Of a stretch of DNA of 64,000 nt, positions 52,777 to 61,700 are shown in pieces; the stretch's first letter is position 1, and every line of letters begins with the position of its first letter. Origin of the DNA: Planctomyces sp. SH-PL14 (lineage in GTDB: Bacteria > Planctomycetota > Planctomycetia > Planctomycetales > Planctomycetaceae). The notes beneath the pieces are model-generated. The model worked only from the letters and a program-made list of their open reading frames with translations, was not told the DNA's origin and searched no databases. The stretch spans positions 7,582,001 to 7,646,000 of the forward strand of contig NZ_CP011270.1 of assembly GCF_001610835.1 (NCBI RefSeq). The letters are read 5' to 3'. The position numbers were made by a program, and so were the translations under genes.

Positions 52777-54282
52777 TCACTTCACGGCGTAGACCGCCAG
52801 AGAGTCCTGGTCTCGGAGGTACAGTTTGCCGTCAAAGACGACCGGGTGCGGCCACGCCGGGCGGTCGCCGCGGTTCGATGGCGAGAAGCGGCCGTTCTCC
52901 ACGTACGACTTCGGCGTCGCTTCGAAGAGGGCCACCGGCCCTTCCTCGCTTCGCAGGATGATCTGTCCGTCGGCGTAGACGACCGCTCCCTTGCCCACGG
53001 AACGGTTCTGCCACATGACGTTGCCGGACTTGATCTCCAGGCACTTCAGCACCCCTTCGTCGGTGCCGTAGAGGTAGTCGCCGTCGATCACCATGCCGCC
53101 GTGGTGGCTCTTCATGTTCTTTGTCTGGTAGGCGAGAGCCGCGGTAACGCCGCTCCGCGACCCGCTCAGCCGGACGAGCGCGCCGCCGGTGCCGTAGCCC
53201 GAGGCGCTGAAGACGTTCCCGTCCCATTCGAGGGGGGACGAGCAGTTCGCGGTGCCGTTGGCGGAGGCGTTGTTCCCCCACAGGAACTGCCCGTTGTCCG
53301 CCCGGACGCTGACAACGCCGGTGTGGACGAAGTTGACGTACTGCCGCATCCCGCCGGTCTCAACGATGATCGCCGAGGAATATCCGGTCTGCGGATTTCC
53401 CGGGATGTCCGCCTTCCAGATCAGCTTTCCACTGTTCTTGTTGAGGGCAACCAGTCCCGCCCCCTGCCCTCCCGGTGTGACGATCACCTTGTCGCCGTCG
53501 ATCAGGGGGGACTCGCTGATCCCCCAGGTGATGTTCTGGGCGCTGAAGTTCTGGAGGATGTTCCCGCTCCAGAGCGGCGCGCCGTCCGCGAGCTTGAGGC
53601 ACGCCAGATCGCCGTTGGCTCCCAGCGAATAGACCCGGTCGCCGTCGATCGTCGGGGTTCCCCGCGGTCCGCCCCCCATTCCGTCCGGGCGGGTCCGGCC
53701 GATCTTGGCGGACCAGACTTCGCTGAGGGTCTTTTCATCGAGGCAGACGACGAATTCGTCGTCCCCGCGGCTCCCCATTGTGAGGATCTTTCCGTCGGAG
53801 AACGTGACGGTCGAATAGCCGATGCCCAGTCCGCGGCCGTTCGCCACCATTTCGGGCCCCGAAGCGGGCCAGGATTTCAGGAGGCCCGTTTCGGTGGAGC
53901 GGTTGTCGCGGTTGGGACCGCCGTACTGCGCCCATCCGCTGCCGGTTGCTTTCGAGCCTCCGCCGCCCGCCTTGGCGGTGGCCCGGGGCTGGGAAGAGGC
54001 TTTCTTGACGCGGACGACGGTCACTTTGCCCGACTTGTCGGTCGTCACCGTGATCGACTGCCCTTCTTCGAGGGCGTCGATCTTGGCCGCCTTCGCCATC
54101 ATGAAGAACTTGGCGCTGTCGGGAAGCGGATAGCTCGTCGCCTCTCCCTTCGCGTTCTCCAGCTCCAGCGTCCGGCCTTCGACGTCGATCGACTTCAGCG
54201 TGCCGTTGATGACTTCGGCCCACGCCGGAGCCCCCCATAGCCCGAGACAGATCACCGCAGCCAGGACGCGGGAGGTGGACAT
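52777..54282 (-). CDS. Secreted PQQ-like beta-propeller protein with N-terminal beta domain
   Basis: This 501-residue protein is read from ATG 54282, which begins a signal peptide ending APAWA (about residue 21). An N-terminal domain (VINGTLKSIDVEGRTLELEN, then LPDSAKFFMMAKAAKIDAL and VKKASSQPR, to about residue 90) resembles small beta-barrel nucleic-acid or matrix-binding domains. A Gly/Ser linker leads to a PQQ propeller (WAQYGGPNRDNRSTETGLLK, then repeats such as VYSLGANGDLACLKLADGAP and LVALNKNSGKLIWKADIPGN). The 'W.q..GP.R.g.s...gl' opening is typical of planctomycete PQQ proteins. It is divergent from the hydrolase at 54522. No PQQ-dependent dehydrogenase motif is seen. Confidence 0.87.
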   Translation of the reverse strand: MSTSRVLAAVICLGLWGAPAWAEVINGTLKSIDVEGRTLELENAKGEATSYPLPDSAKFFMMAKAAKIDALEEGQSITVTTDKSGKVTVVRVKKASSQPRATAKAGGGGSKATGSGWAQYGGPNRDNRSTETGLLKSWPASGPEMVANGRGLGIGYSTVTFSDGKILTMGSRGDDEFVVCLDEKTLSEVWSAKIGRTRPDGMGGGPRGTPTIDGDRVYSLGANGDLACLKLADGAPLWSGNILQNFSAQNITWGISESPLIDGDKVIVTPGGQGAGLVALNKNSGKLIWKADIPGNPQTGYSSAIIVETGGMRQYVNFVHTGVVSVRADNGQFLWGNNASANGTANCSSPLEWDGNVFSASGYGTGGALVRLSGSRSGVTAALAYQTKNMKSHHGGMVIDGDYLYGTDEGVLKCLEIKSGNVMWQNRSVGKGAVVYADGQIILRSEEGPVALFEATPKSYVENGRFSPSNRGDRPAWPHPVVFDGKLYLRDQDSLAVYAVK

Positions 54283-54521
54283 GGTGCCGTCCGTCAGAAC
54301 TGAGCCAGAGATGATGAAGTCGTAATGAAGTAGTGTGCCGACTCGACATACGGAGCCGCAAGGCGAAGTTTTGCACTGTTTCCGGCGCGTCGCGGAAGTC
54401 CGCCGCGAACGGCCTCCGGCGGGGCCGGACGTCCCGTCTCCGCCGCTCGCTCGCACAATTCCGCTCAGTCCGTACATTGGCCCGAGTCGATTCCTCGAGT
54501 GGGCCGGTTTCGGAGCGTCGC

Positions 54522-56585
54522 ATGAGATTCGCAGCACTGTGGATGGCGGTCGTAGTCGCGGGAGCAGGGGGACAGGGGGCGGCCCGGGCCGACGGGCCGG
54601 GGGACAATCTCGTCGAGAATGTCCGCCCGATTCCTCCCGCGGGAGTCGACCTGGAGCCCGAGGTTCGTAAGGGGCTCGAAGAGAAGCGGGACGCGCTGGG
54701 AAAGACGCTCCAGACGCTGCGTCAGAAACGCGATCCTCTGACGACCGAGTTTCTGCCGGACGTCGAGATCTTCCATCGGGCGGTCGATCAGGCCCTGAAG
54801 TTCAACGAATTCTTCGACAAGAACGAGGCCAAGTCCGCCGAGAAGGTGCTGGCGGAAGGGGAAGCCCGGGCCGCGGCCCTGTTGGAAGGGAAAACCCCCT
54901 GGACCCGGCAGACAGGGCTCGTCGTCCGCGGCTACCGGTCGAAGCTCGACGGAACCTGCCTGCCGTACGGACTCGTGATCCCGGACGTCGCCTTCTCCGG
55001 CGGCCCGCGGATGCGGTGCGACGTGTGGTGCCGCGGCCGGTCGGAAAAGGGGGTTGAGCTCCAGTTCATCGCCCAGCGGATGACGCAGGTCGGTCCGGTC
55101 CAGCCGGAAGACACGCTCGTCCTGCACCCCTTCGGCCGCTACTGCAACGCCAACAAGCTGGCGGGCGAAGTCGACACCCTCGAGGCCCTGGAACACGCGC
55201 AGAAGCACTACCGGGTCGACGCCGAGCGGATTGCGATCCGCGGGTTCTCGATGGGAGGGGCCGCGGCGTGGCACCTCGCCGTCCACTATCCGGACAAGTG
55301 GTTCGCCGCCAATCCCGGTGCCGGCTTCTCCGAGACGCCGGACTTTCTCAAGGTCTTCCAGAGCGAGAAGCTGGCCCCGACGTGGTACGAGCAGAAGCTG
55401 TGGCGGATGTATGACTGCCCCGGCTGGGCAGCCAACCTCTGGGAGTGCCCGACGATCGCTTACAGCGGTGAGATCGACAAGCAGAAGCAGGCGGCCGACA
55501 TCATGGAGCCGGCGGTCGAGAAGGAGGGGATGGTCCTCACGCACATCATCGGCCCCAAGACCGCTCACGCGATCCATCCGGATTCGCTGAAGGAGATCGA
55601 GCAGCGGCTCCGCGGTCTGGCGAAGTCGGCGGGAGACCGGACTTCCGGCATCCAGCACTTTGCGACCTACACCCTCAAGTACAACTCCGCGGGCTGGTTT
55701 CGTGTGCACGGTATCAAGGAGCACTGGGAAGAGGCCCGGATCGATGCCAAGGTCTCCAACCCGATCGCGGCGGAGTACGGCGGGTTCGAGCTGGCGATCA
55801 AGACGAAGAACGTGACCGATTTCACGATCCAGATTCCGCCGGGGGCGAAGTCCTACGAGACGGTCCTGGGGATCTCGCTCACGACCGAGGAGAATGAGAC
55901 GCCGATCCGGCTGGGGGCTCCGGTTTCGCGGATGACCGACGGTTCGCTGGCGATGCGGGTCCGGATCGACTCGAAGAAGGTGGAGGTGGTCGATCTCGAT
56001 TCGGAGCTCACCGGCCTCCGCAAGCGGCACAATCTCCAGGGGCCGATCGACGACGCCTTCATGGACTCGTTCCTGTTCGTGAAGCCGAGCGGCAAGGCGA
56101 AGCAGCCGATGGTGGAGGAGTGGGTGCAGGCGGAGATGGCGCATGCGGTGAAGCGGTGGCGGCAGCAGATGCGGGGGGACGCCCGGGTGAAGGCGGACAG
56201 CGAGATCAAGGACGACGACATCGCCCGGCATAATCTCATCCTGTGGGGGGACCCGACGTCGAACGCCGTGCTGGCGAAGATTGCGGACAAGCTGCCGGTG
56301 AAGTGGACGGAGAGCGAGATCATCGTTGGCGACGAGAAGTTTCCGGCGGACAAGCACGCTCCGGTTCTGATCTATCCGAATCCGCTCAACCCGTCGAAGT
56401 ACGTTGTCCTGAACAGCGGGTTCACGTACCGGGCCTATGACGATCTCAACAATGCCCGTCAGGTCCCGAAGCTGCCGGACTGGGCGGTGATCGACCTGAC
56501 GACGAAGCCGAATGCCCGGTGGCCGGGGAAAGTTGTGGCGGCGGACTTTTTTGATGAAGGGTGGCAGCTCAAGCCGAAGAAGTAG
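54522..56585 (+). CDS. Secreted alpha/beta hydrolase of the prolyl oligopeptidase type
   Basis: This 687-residue exported protein starts at ATG 54522 with a signal peptide (about 1-24, ending GAARAD). Residues 40-125 are a charged helical region. The alpha/beta hydrolase core follows: LVIPDVAFSGGPRMRCDVWC, RHYRVDAERIAIRGFSMGGA with nucleophile Ser243 (GFSMGG), and PKTAHAIHPDS with the likely catalytic His. About residues 380-687 contain an unrecognised beta-rich region (ATYTLKYNSAGWFRVHGIKE) and a C-terminal part ending in VIDLTTKPNARWPGKVVAAD. The domain combination is typical of planctomycete secreted esterases/peptidases. It is followed by repeat copy I. Confidence 0.8.
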   Translation: MRFAALWMAVVVAGAGGQGAARADGPGDNLVENVRPIPPAGVDLEPEVRKGLEEKRDALGKTLQTLRQKRDPLTTEFLPDVEIFHRAVDQALKFNEFFDKNEAKSAEKVLAEGEARAAALLEGKTPWTRQTGLVVRGYRSKLDGTCLPYGLVIPDVAFSGGPRMRCDVWCRGRSEKGVELQFIAQRMTQVGPVQPEDTLVLHPFGRYCNANKLAGEVDTLEALEHAQKHYRVDAERIAIRGFSMGGAAAWHLAVHYPDKWFAANPGAGFSETPDFLKVFQSEKLAPTWYEQKLWRMYDCPGWAANLWECPTIAYSGEIDKQKQAADIMEPAVEKEGMVLTHIIGPKTAHAIHPDSLKEIEQRLRGLAKSAGDRTSGIQHFATYTLKYNSAGWFRVHGIKEHWEEARIDAKVSNPIAAEYGGFELAIKTKNVTDFTIQIPPGAKSYETVLGISLTTEENETPIRLGAPVSRMTDGSLAMRVRIDSKKVEVVDLDSELTGLRKRHNLQGPIDDAFMDSFLFVKPSGKAKQPMVEEWVQAEMAHAVKRWRQQMRGDARVKADSEIKDDDIARHNLILWGDPTSNAVLAKIADKLPVKWTESEIIVGDEKFPADKHAPVLIYPNPLNPSKYVVLNSGFTYRAYDDLNNARQVPKLPDWAVIDLTTKPNARWPGKVVAADFFDEGWQLKPKK

Positions 56586-56612
56586 TCGATCGCCCCGACG
56601 GTCGCCGTTACA

Positions 56613-56936
56613 CCGGGTCCAGGGGCACCCTGGTTGGGAGTGCAGAGGGGCAAGGCCCCTTTGCCCGCCGGAGGCCGTCTCGTCGAGAGATGTCTGAAGG
56701 AGCACGTGTCCAAGCGCGGACACGGTGCCGGATGCCCCCCTCACCAACCCGCGGGGATTGCAAAGCCAGCGGTGTGTTTTGAGGGAGTCCTCAACGCGGG
56801 TACCACAAAGGGGACGCCCGTTGCTTACTACGGTTCCTCATAGGAGTGCCTCCGGCGGCAAGGGGGCGAGGCCCCCTTGACCCCGGCTGCCGTGGCACGT
56901 TGGGTTTGAGCTAACAGAGCTCAGCCGGCAAGGCCG
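56613..56936 (-). repeat. Interspersed repeat copy I (reverse)
   Basis: It opens CCGGGTCCAGGGGCACCCTG 28 bp after the hydrolase stop and ends GCCGGCAAGGCC. It has the short-loop stem AGGGGC, aag, GCCCCT, the GTGTCC/GGACAC stem and the GGGGGC/GCCCCC stem. It lies between convergent genes. Confidence 0.9.
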
Positions 56937-56959
56937 CGGATTAGATGACGAGTAAGCCG

Positions 56960-58183
56960 TCAGCATTTGGCCGCGGTTCGGAGCCAGTCGTCAGTGACCC
57001 GGACCCCTTTCGGCAGCTGTTTGATCTGCTCGAGGACGCGGGAAACGTCGTCAGCCGACGCCTGCACCCCAAGCTCCTCCAACCGGCGGGCGACCGCGCT
57101 CCGTCCGCTGTGGCGGCCGAGGATCAGGCGGATCCCCTCCGCTCCGATCCGCTCGGGACGATAAGGAAGATACGTATCCGGGTTCTTCAGCAGCCCGTCC
57201 TGATGAATCCCCGCCTCCGTGGCGAAGAGGTTCTCACCCGCGACCGGCTTGTTCACCGGGATCGGAATGCCGGTCAGCTCTGAGACGAGCCGGCAGACCG
57301 AAGTCAGCCTCGTCATGTCGAGCCGGCCGGGGGGGCCGTAGAGGTCGCGGTTGAGGTCCATCGCGATCGCGACCTCTTCCAGCGGGATGTTTCCCGCCCG
57401 TTCGCCGATCCCGTTGATCGTCCCCTGCACCACGTTGACCCCCTCCTGGATCGCAGTCAGCGTGTTGGCGACCGCCAGTCCCAGGTCGTTGTGGAAGTGG
57501 ACGCCGAAGAGGGCCTTTTCGAGGTTCGGGACGTGATCCTGAATGTGGCGGATCATGTCCCGCGTCCGGTCGGGGGTGAGGATTCCGACGGTGTCGGTGA
57601 AGCCGATCGACGTCGCTCCGGCGTCGATCGACTCGCGGAGGACTTGGCAGAGGAAGGGGAGTTCGGTCCGGCTGGCGTCCTCGGGGCCGATGGTGACGAT
57701 CTCGAACTTTTCGGCGGCGTAGCGGACGGCGTCCGTGATGAGGGTGAGGATCTCCGCTTCGGACTTCTGGAGTTTGAACTGCCGGTGGAGGGGGCTGGTG
57801 CCGCAGAAGAGGCTCACTCCCCGCTTGTGAACGGCGCGTCCGGCAAGGGCTTCGTCGGCGGCGTCGATGTCTCCCTTGACTGTCCGGCAGAGGGCGGTGA
57901 GGACGAGTCCCGGGACTTCGGGGACCATCTTGCGGATGGCGATGCGGTCGGCTTCGGAGGAGGCGGGGAAGCCGGCATCGAGGGAGTGGATGCCGAGGGC
58001 TTCGAGGGCCTGGGCGATGCGGAGTTTGTCGTCGGGGTCGAGGGTGGCTCCGGGCATTTGTTCGCCGTCGCGGAGCGTGGTGTCGCTGAAGAGGACGGTG
58101 CCGGACCGTTTGTGATGGCGGATCACCTGTTCTTTGACGATGCGGGTGACGCGGCGGCGGGCTCCGCGGAGGAATCCGAACAT
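56960..58183 (-). CDS. 2-isopropylmalate / homocitrate synthase-type enzyme (short form)
   Basis: This 407-residue enzyme condenses acetyl-CoA with a 2-oxoacid. It contains the family start [20 protein letters not shown] (Asp34, Arg38, Asp39, Glu41), [20 protein letters not shown], the [20 protein letters not shown] metal-binding block, [20 protein letters not shown] and [20 protein letters not shown]. The C-terminal regulatory (leucine feedback) domain of LeuA is missing, as in homocitrate synthase and shorter relatives. The N-terminus has a basic extension ([20 protein letters not shown]). Which 2-oxoacid is used cannot be told from sequence. No leucine or lysine gene is near. Repeat copies I and J flank it. 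Confidence 0.88.
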
Positions 58184-58252
58184 GGGCTAGGGCCTGGGGG
58201 GAGAGGAGTGGGGCGTATTGTGTCGTTCGTGGGAGGAATGCACAGCCCGCCC

Positions 58253-58573
58253 CGAACCGCGTTCTCGCCGGGATGGCTTCCATAGTTCAAACCCAATGTG
58301 CGACGGCCACTGGGGTCAAGGGGGCCTCGCCCCCTTGCCGCCGGAGGCGCTTCGATGAGGAACAGTGGTCAGCGACGGGTGTCCCCTTTGTGGAACCGGC
58401 GTTGGGGACTCATCGCTCGCTTCGTATTCCCCGCGGGTTGGTGAAGGGGCATCCGACACGTTTGCCAAAGTTGGATACGCCCTCCTTCAGACATCCCTCG
58501 ACGGCCAGGCCTCCGGCGGGCAAAGGGGCCTTGCCCCCTTGCATCCCCCACCAGGGTGACCCCTGGACCCGGT
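58253..58573 (+). repeat. Interspersed repeat copy J (forward)
   Basis: It runs from CCGAACCGCGTTCTCGCCGG to GTGACCCCTGGACCCGG, between the divergent genes at 58183 and 58726. Short-loop stem AGGGGC, ctt, GCCCCC; GGGGGC/GCCCCC stem intact; the GTGTCC/GGACAC stem is lost. Confidence 0.9.
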
Positions 58574-58584
58574 TCATCGGCCGA

Positions 58585-58621
58585 TGATGTTTTCTCCGCG
58601 TTCTCTGCGCCTCTGTGTTTC
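58585..58621. repeat. CTCTGTG-type short intergenic repeat
   Basis: CTCCGCGTTCTCTGCGCCTC followed by TGTGTTTCA resembles the motif at 16283-16320. Confidence 0.5.
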
Positions 58622-58725
58622 AAAAATTCGCTTCCATCGACTTTCGATTCCCGCCAATCAGAATGGAACCCCGGGTTGCCCGCCCCGCTCTCAACGACAC
58701 CCGCCCCCCCCGCCCCGGAAGACCA

Positions 58726-61700
58726 ATGGTCACCACCCCCGGCACCGCACCTCCCCTCTGGCAGTTCGCCATCGACGTCGGCGGAACCTTCACCGACTGC
58801 GTCGCCATCTCCCCCCGCGGCCAAGTCCGAACCTTCAAAACCCTCAGCTCCGGCCGCACCAAAGGAACCGTCAGCCGGATCTTCGACCTCCAGATCCTCG
58901 AAGACCCCATCCGCTCCCGCGACGCCGACGGCTTCTGGATCGGAGCCCGCCTCTTCGTCACCGGAGGCCCCGCCGAAGGCCTCCCGATCCTCGACTCCCA
59001 CGCCGGCGGCGGACGACTGCGGCTCGAAGGAAAACTCCCGCCGACGGTCGTCGCCGGAACCCCCTACGAAATCGTGACCGGCGAGGAAGCTCCCGTCCTC
59101 GGCATCCGCTGGCTGCTCGGCCTGCGACTCGGCGAACCGCTCCCCCCGTGCGACGTCAAACTCGGAACAACACGCGGCACGAACGCCCTCCTTGAACGAA
59201 GGGGAGCCCGCGTCGGCTTCGTCACGACAAAAGGTTTCGGCGACATCCTCCTGATTGGCGATCAGGCTCGGCCTAAGCTCTTCGAGCTGGCGATCCGCAA
59301 ACCGGAGCCGCTGTTCCAGCAGTCTGTCGAGGTCGACGAACGCCTCGCCGCCGACGGTGCCGTTCTCATTCCGCTCGACCGGGATTCAGCCCGAGCCCGG
59401 CTCGAAGAGCTGCGCCAGGCGGGCATTGACTCCGTCGCGATCGCGCTCCTGCACGCCTACCGCAATCCCGTCCACGAGCAGGCGCTGGCCGCCATGGCCC
59501 GCGAACTGGGCTTCCGCGAGGTCGTCACCTCCCACGAAGTCTCGTCGACGATCAAGCTCGTCCCCCGCGGCGAGAGCACGGTTGTTGATGCCTACCTCAA
59601 CCCGATCCTGCGGGACTACGTGACGCGGATCGCATCCCAGCTCCAAGGAGAGACTCATGCGGGGACGGGCAAATCCGAAATGCCCCCGTTTCCCCGGGCG
59701 AATGCCGAACGGTTCGAGCGGTTTCTGTCGGAGAAAGGATTGCGCCCGACCCAGGAGCGAAGCCTCATTCTGGAGGCAATCCTGGCGTTCCCGAAGGCCT
59801 TTGAAGTCGAAGAGCTCGTTCAACATCTGGCTCTCTCCCCCGGCGGAGGGCGGATCTCACGGTCGACGGTCTATCGAACTCTCAACCTGCTGCACGAGGC
59901 CGGAGACCTTCAGGTCATCACAACTGACCTGTTTCCCGATCGATACGAGCTCGTCCCCGCCTCTTCGGTCCGCAGCGGCACCCGGCTGCAGCTCATGACC
60001 TCCTCCGGAGGACTGGTCGAACCGAGTGCCTTTTCCGGCCGGGACAGCATCCTGTCGGGCCCGGCGGGCGGCGTGATCGGATTCTCGCTGACGGCGGCCC
60101 GGGCCGGCTTTCCCCGGTCGATCGGGTTCGACATGGGGGGGACGAGCACCGACGTCTCCCGCTACGACGGGCGATGGGAGCTGGAATACGAAAGCCGCAA
60201 GGCGGGAGTGCGGATCACCGCTCCGATGCTGGCGATCGAAACGGTCGCCGCCGGCGGCGGGAGCATCTGCCGCTTCGACGGCGTGAAGCTCGTCGTCGGA
60301 CCCGAAAGCGCCGGCTCCGACCCCGGCCCCGCCTGCTACGGCCGCGGTGGACCGCTGACGATCACGGACTGCAACGTCGCGCTTGGTCGGATCGTGACGG
60401 ACCATTTTCCCTTCGTCCTCGATCGGGACGCGATCGACCACCGGCTGGAGGAACTGGCGGCCGTCGTTGAACACGGCACCGGCCAGCGGATGTCGCCCGA
60501 AGAGATCGCGGCGGGCTTCATCGACATCGCCAACGCCCACATGGCCCGAGCCATCCGGCGGATCTCGATCGCCAAAGGGTACGACCCGGCGGATTACGCC
60601 CTGGCGGTCTTCGGCGGCGCCGGAGCCCAGCACGCCTGTGCCCTCGCCCGGCAGTTGGGCATGACGGACATCGTCATTCACCCGCTCGCCGGTGCGCTGA
60701 GCGCCTACGGGATCGCCTGTGCCGATGCCGTTCAGCACGCCTCCCGGTCTCTGCTGCGTCCGCTGTCGGAGTTCGCTGTCGGTCAGTTGGACGCGGTCTT
60801 CGCCGAGCTGGAGACCGAAGTCCGGACCGGATTGAACGCGGCCGAGGGCTCCGTCGGGCTCGTCCGGTCTCTGGATCTGCGATACCTCGGCCTCGAGTCC
60901 GCTGTCACGATCGTTGAGCCCAAGGACGGAAATTACGCCGCCGCCTACGAAGCCGAGCACGAGCGGCAGTTCGGTTACCGTCGATCGGGCCGGGCGATCG
61001 AAGCGGTCGTCGCCCGCGTCGAGGGACGCGTCTCACGGGAACTGCCCCCCTCGCCGGGCTCGGAACGACGCTGGAAACGCGGGGACGAGACCCGCGTCGT
61101 CATCGCCGGCGGATGGCGGACCTGTCCGACGTTCGTCCGCGATCCCGCGGGCGTGGTCGAATCGGTCGGCGGCCCCGCCCTCCTGGCGGAGTCGATGACC
61201 ACGGTCTTCGTCGAGGAGGGTTTTCGAGCCGCCTTCGCCGAGGACGGTTCGATCGTTCTGCGGTATCTCGGAGGGGCGGACCGGCAGGCCCAGGACGACG
61301 ATCTCGAACACCCCCACCCTGTCCGCCTCGAAGTGTTCAACAACCAGTTCGCCTCGATCGCCGAGCAGATGGGAGAGACACTCCGGCGGACCTCCGTCTC
61401 GACGAACGTGAAGGAGCGGCTCGACTACAGCTGCGCGGTGTTCGATGGACAGGGAGCTTTGGTCGTCAACGCCCCTCACATTCCGGTGCACCTCGGTGCG
61501 ATGGCTCAGACGGTCCAGTGCGTCCTCCGTGACAACCCCGACTTGAAACCGGGCGATGTGGTCCTGACGAACGACCCGTTCCGCGGCGGCTCCCACCTCC
61601 CCGACCTGACCGTCGTCACGCCGGTGTTCGACGATGCCGGAGCGAAGATTCTCTTCGTCGTCGCCAGCCGCGCTCACCACGCCGAAATCGGTGGAATCGT

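Noticed and set aside
59657-59998. The ORF beginning at the ATG with a good ribosome site at 59657
   Set aside because: It is out of frame with the Fur-like domain and gives an Arg/Ser-rich shadow; kept only as a note on the origin of the insert.
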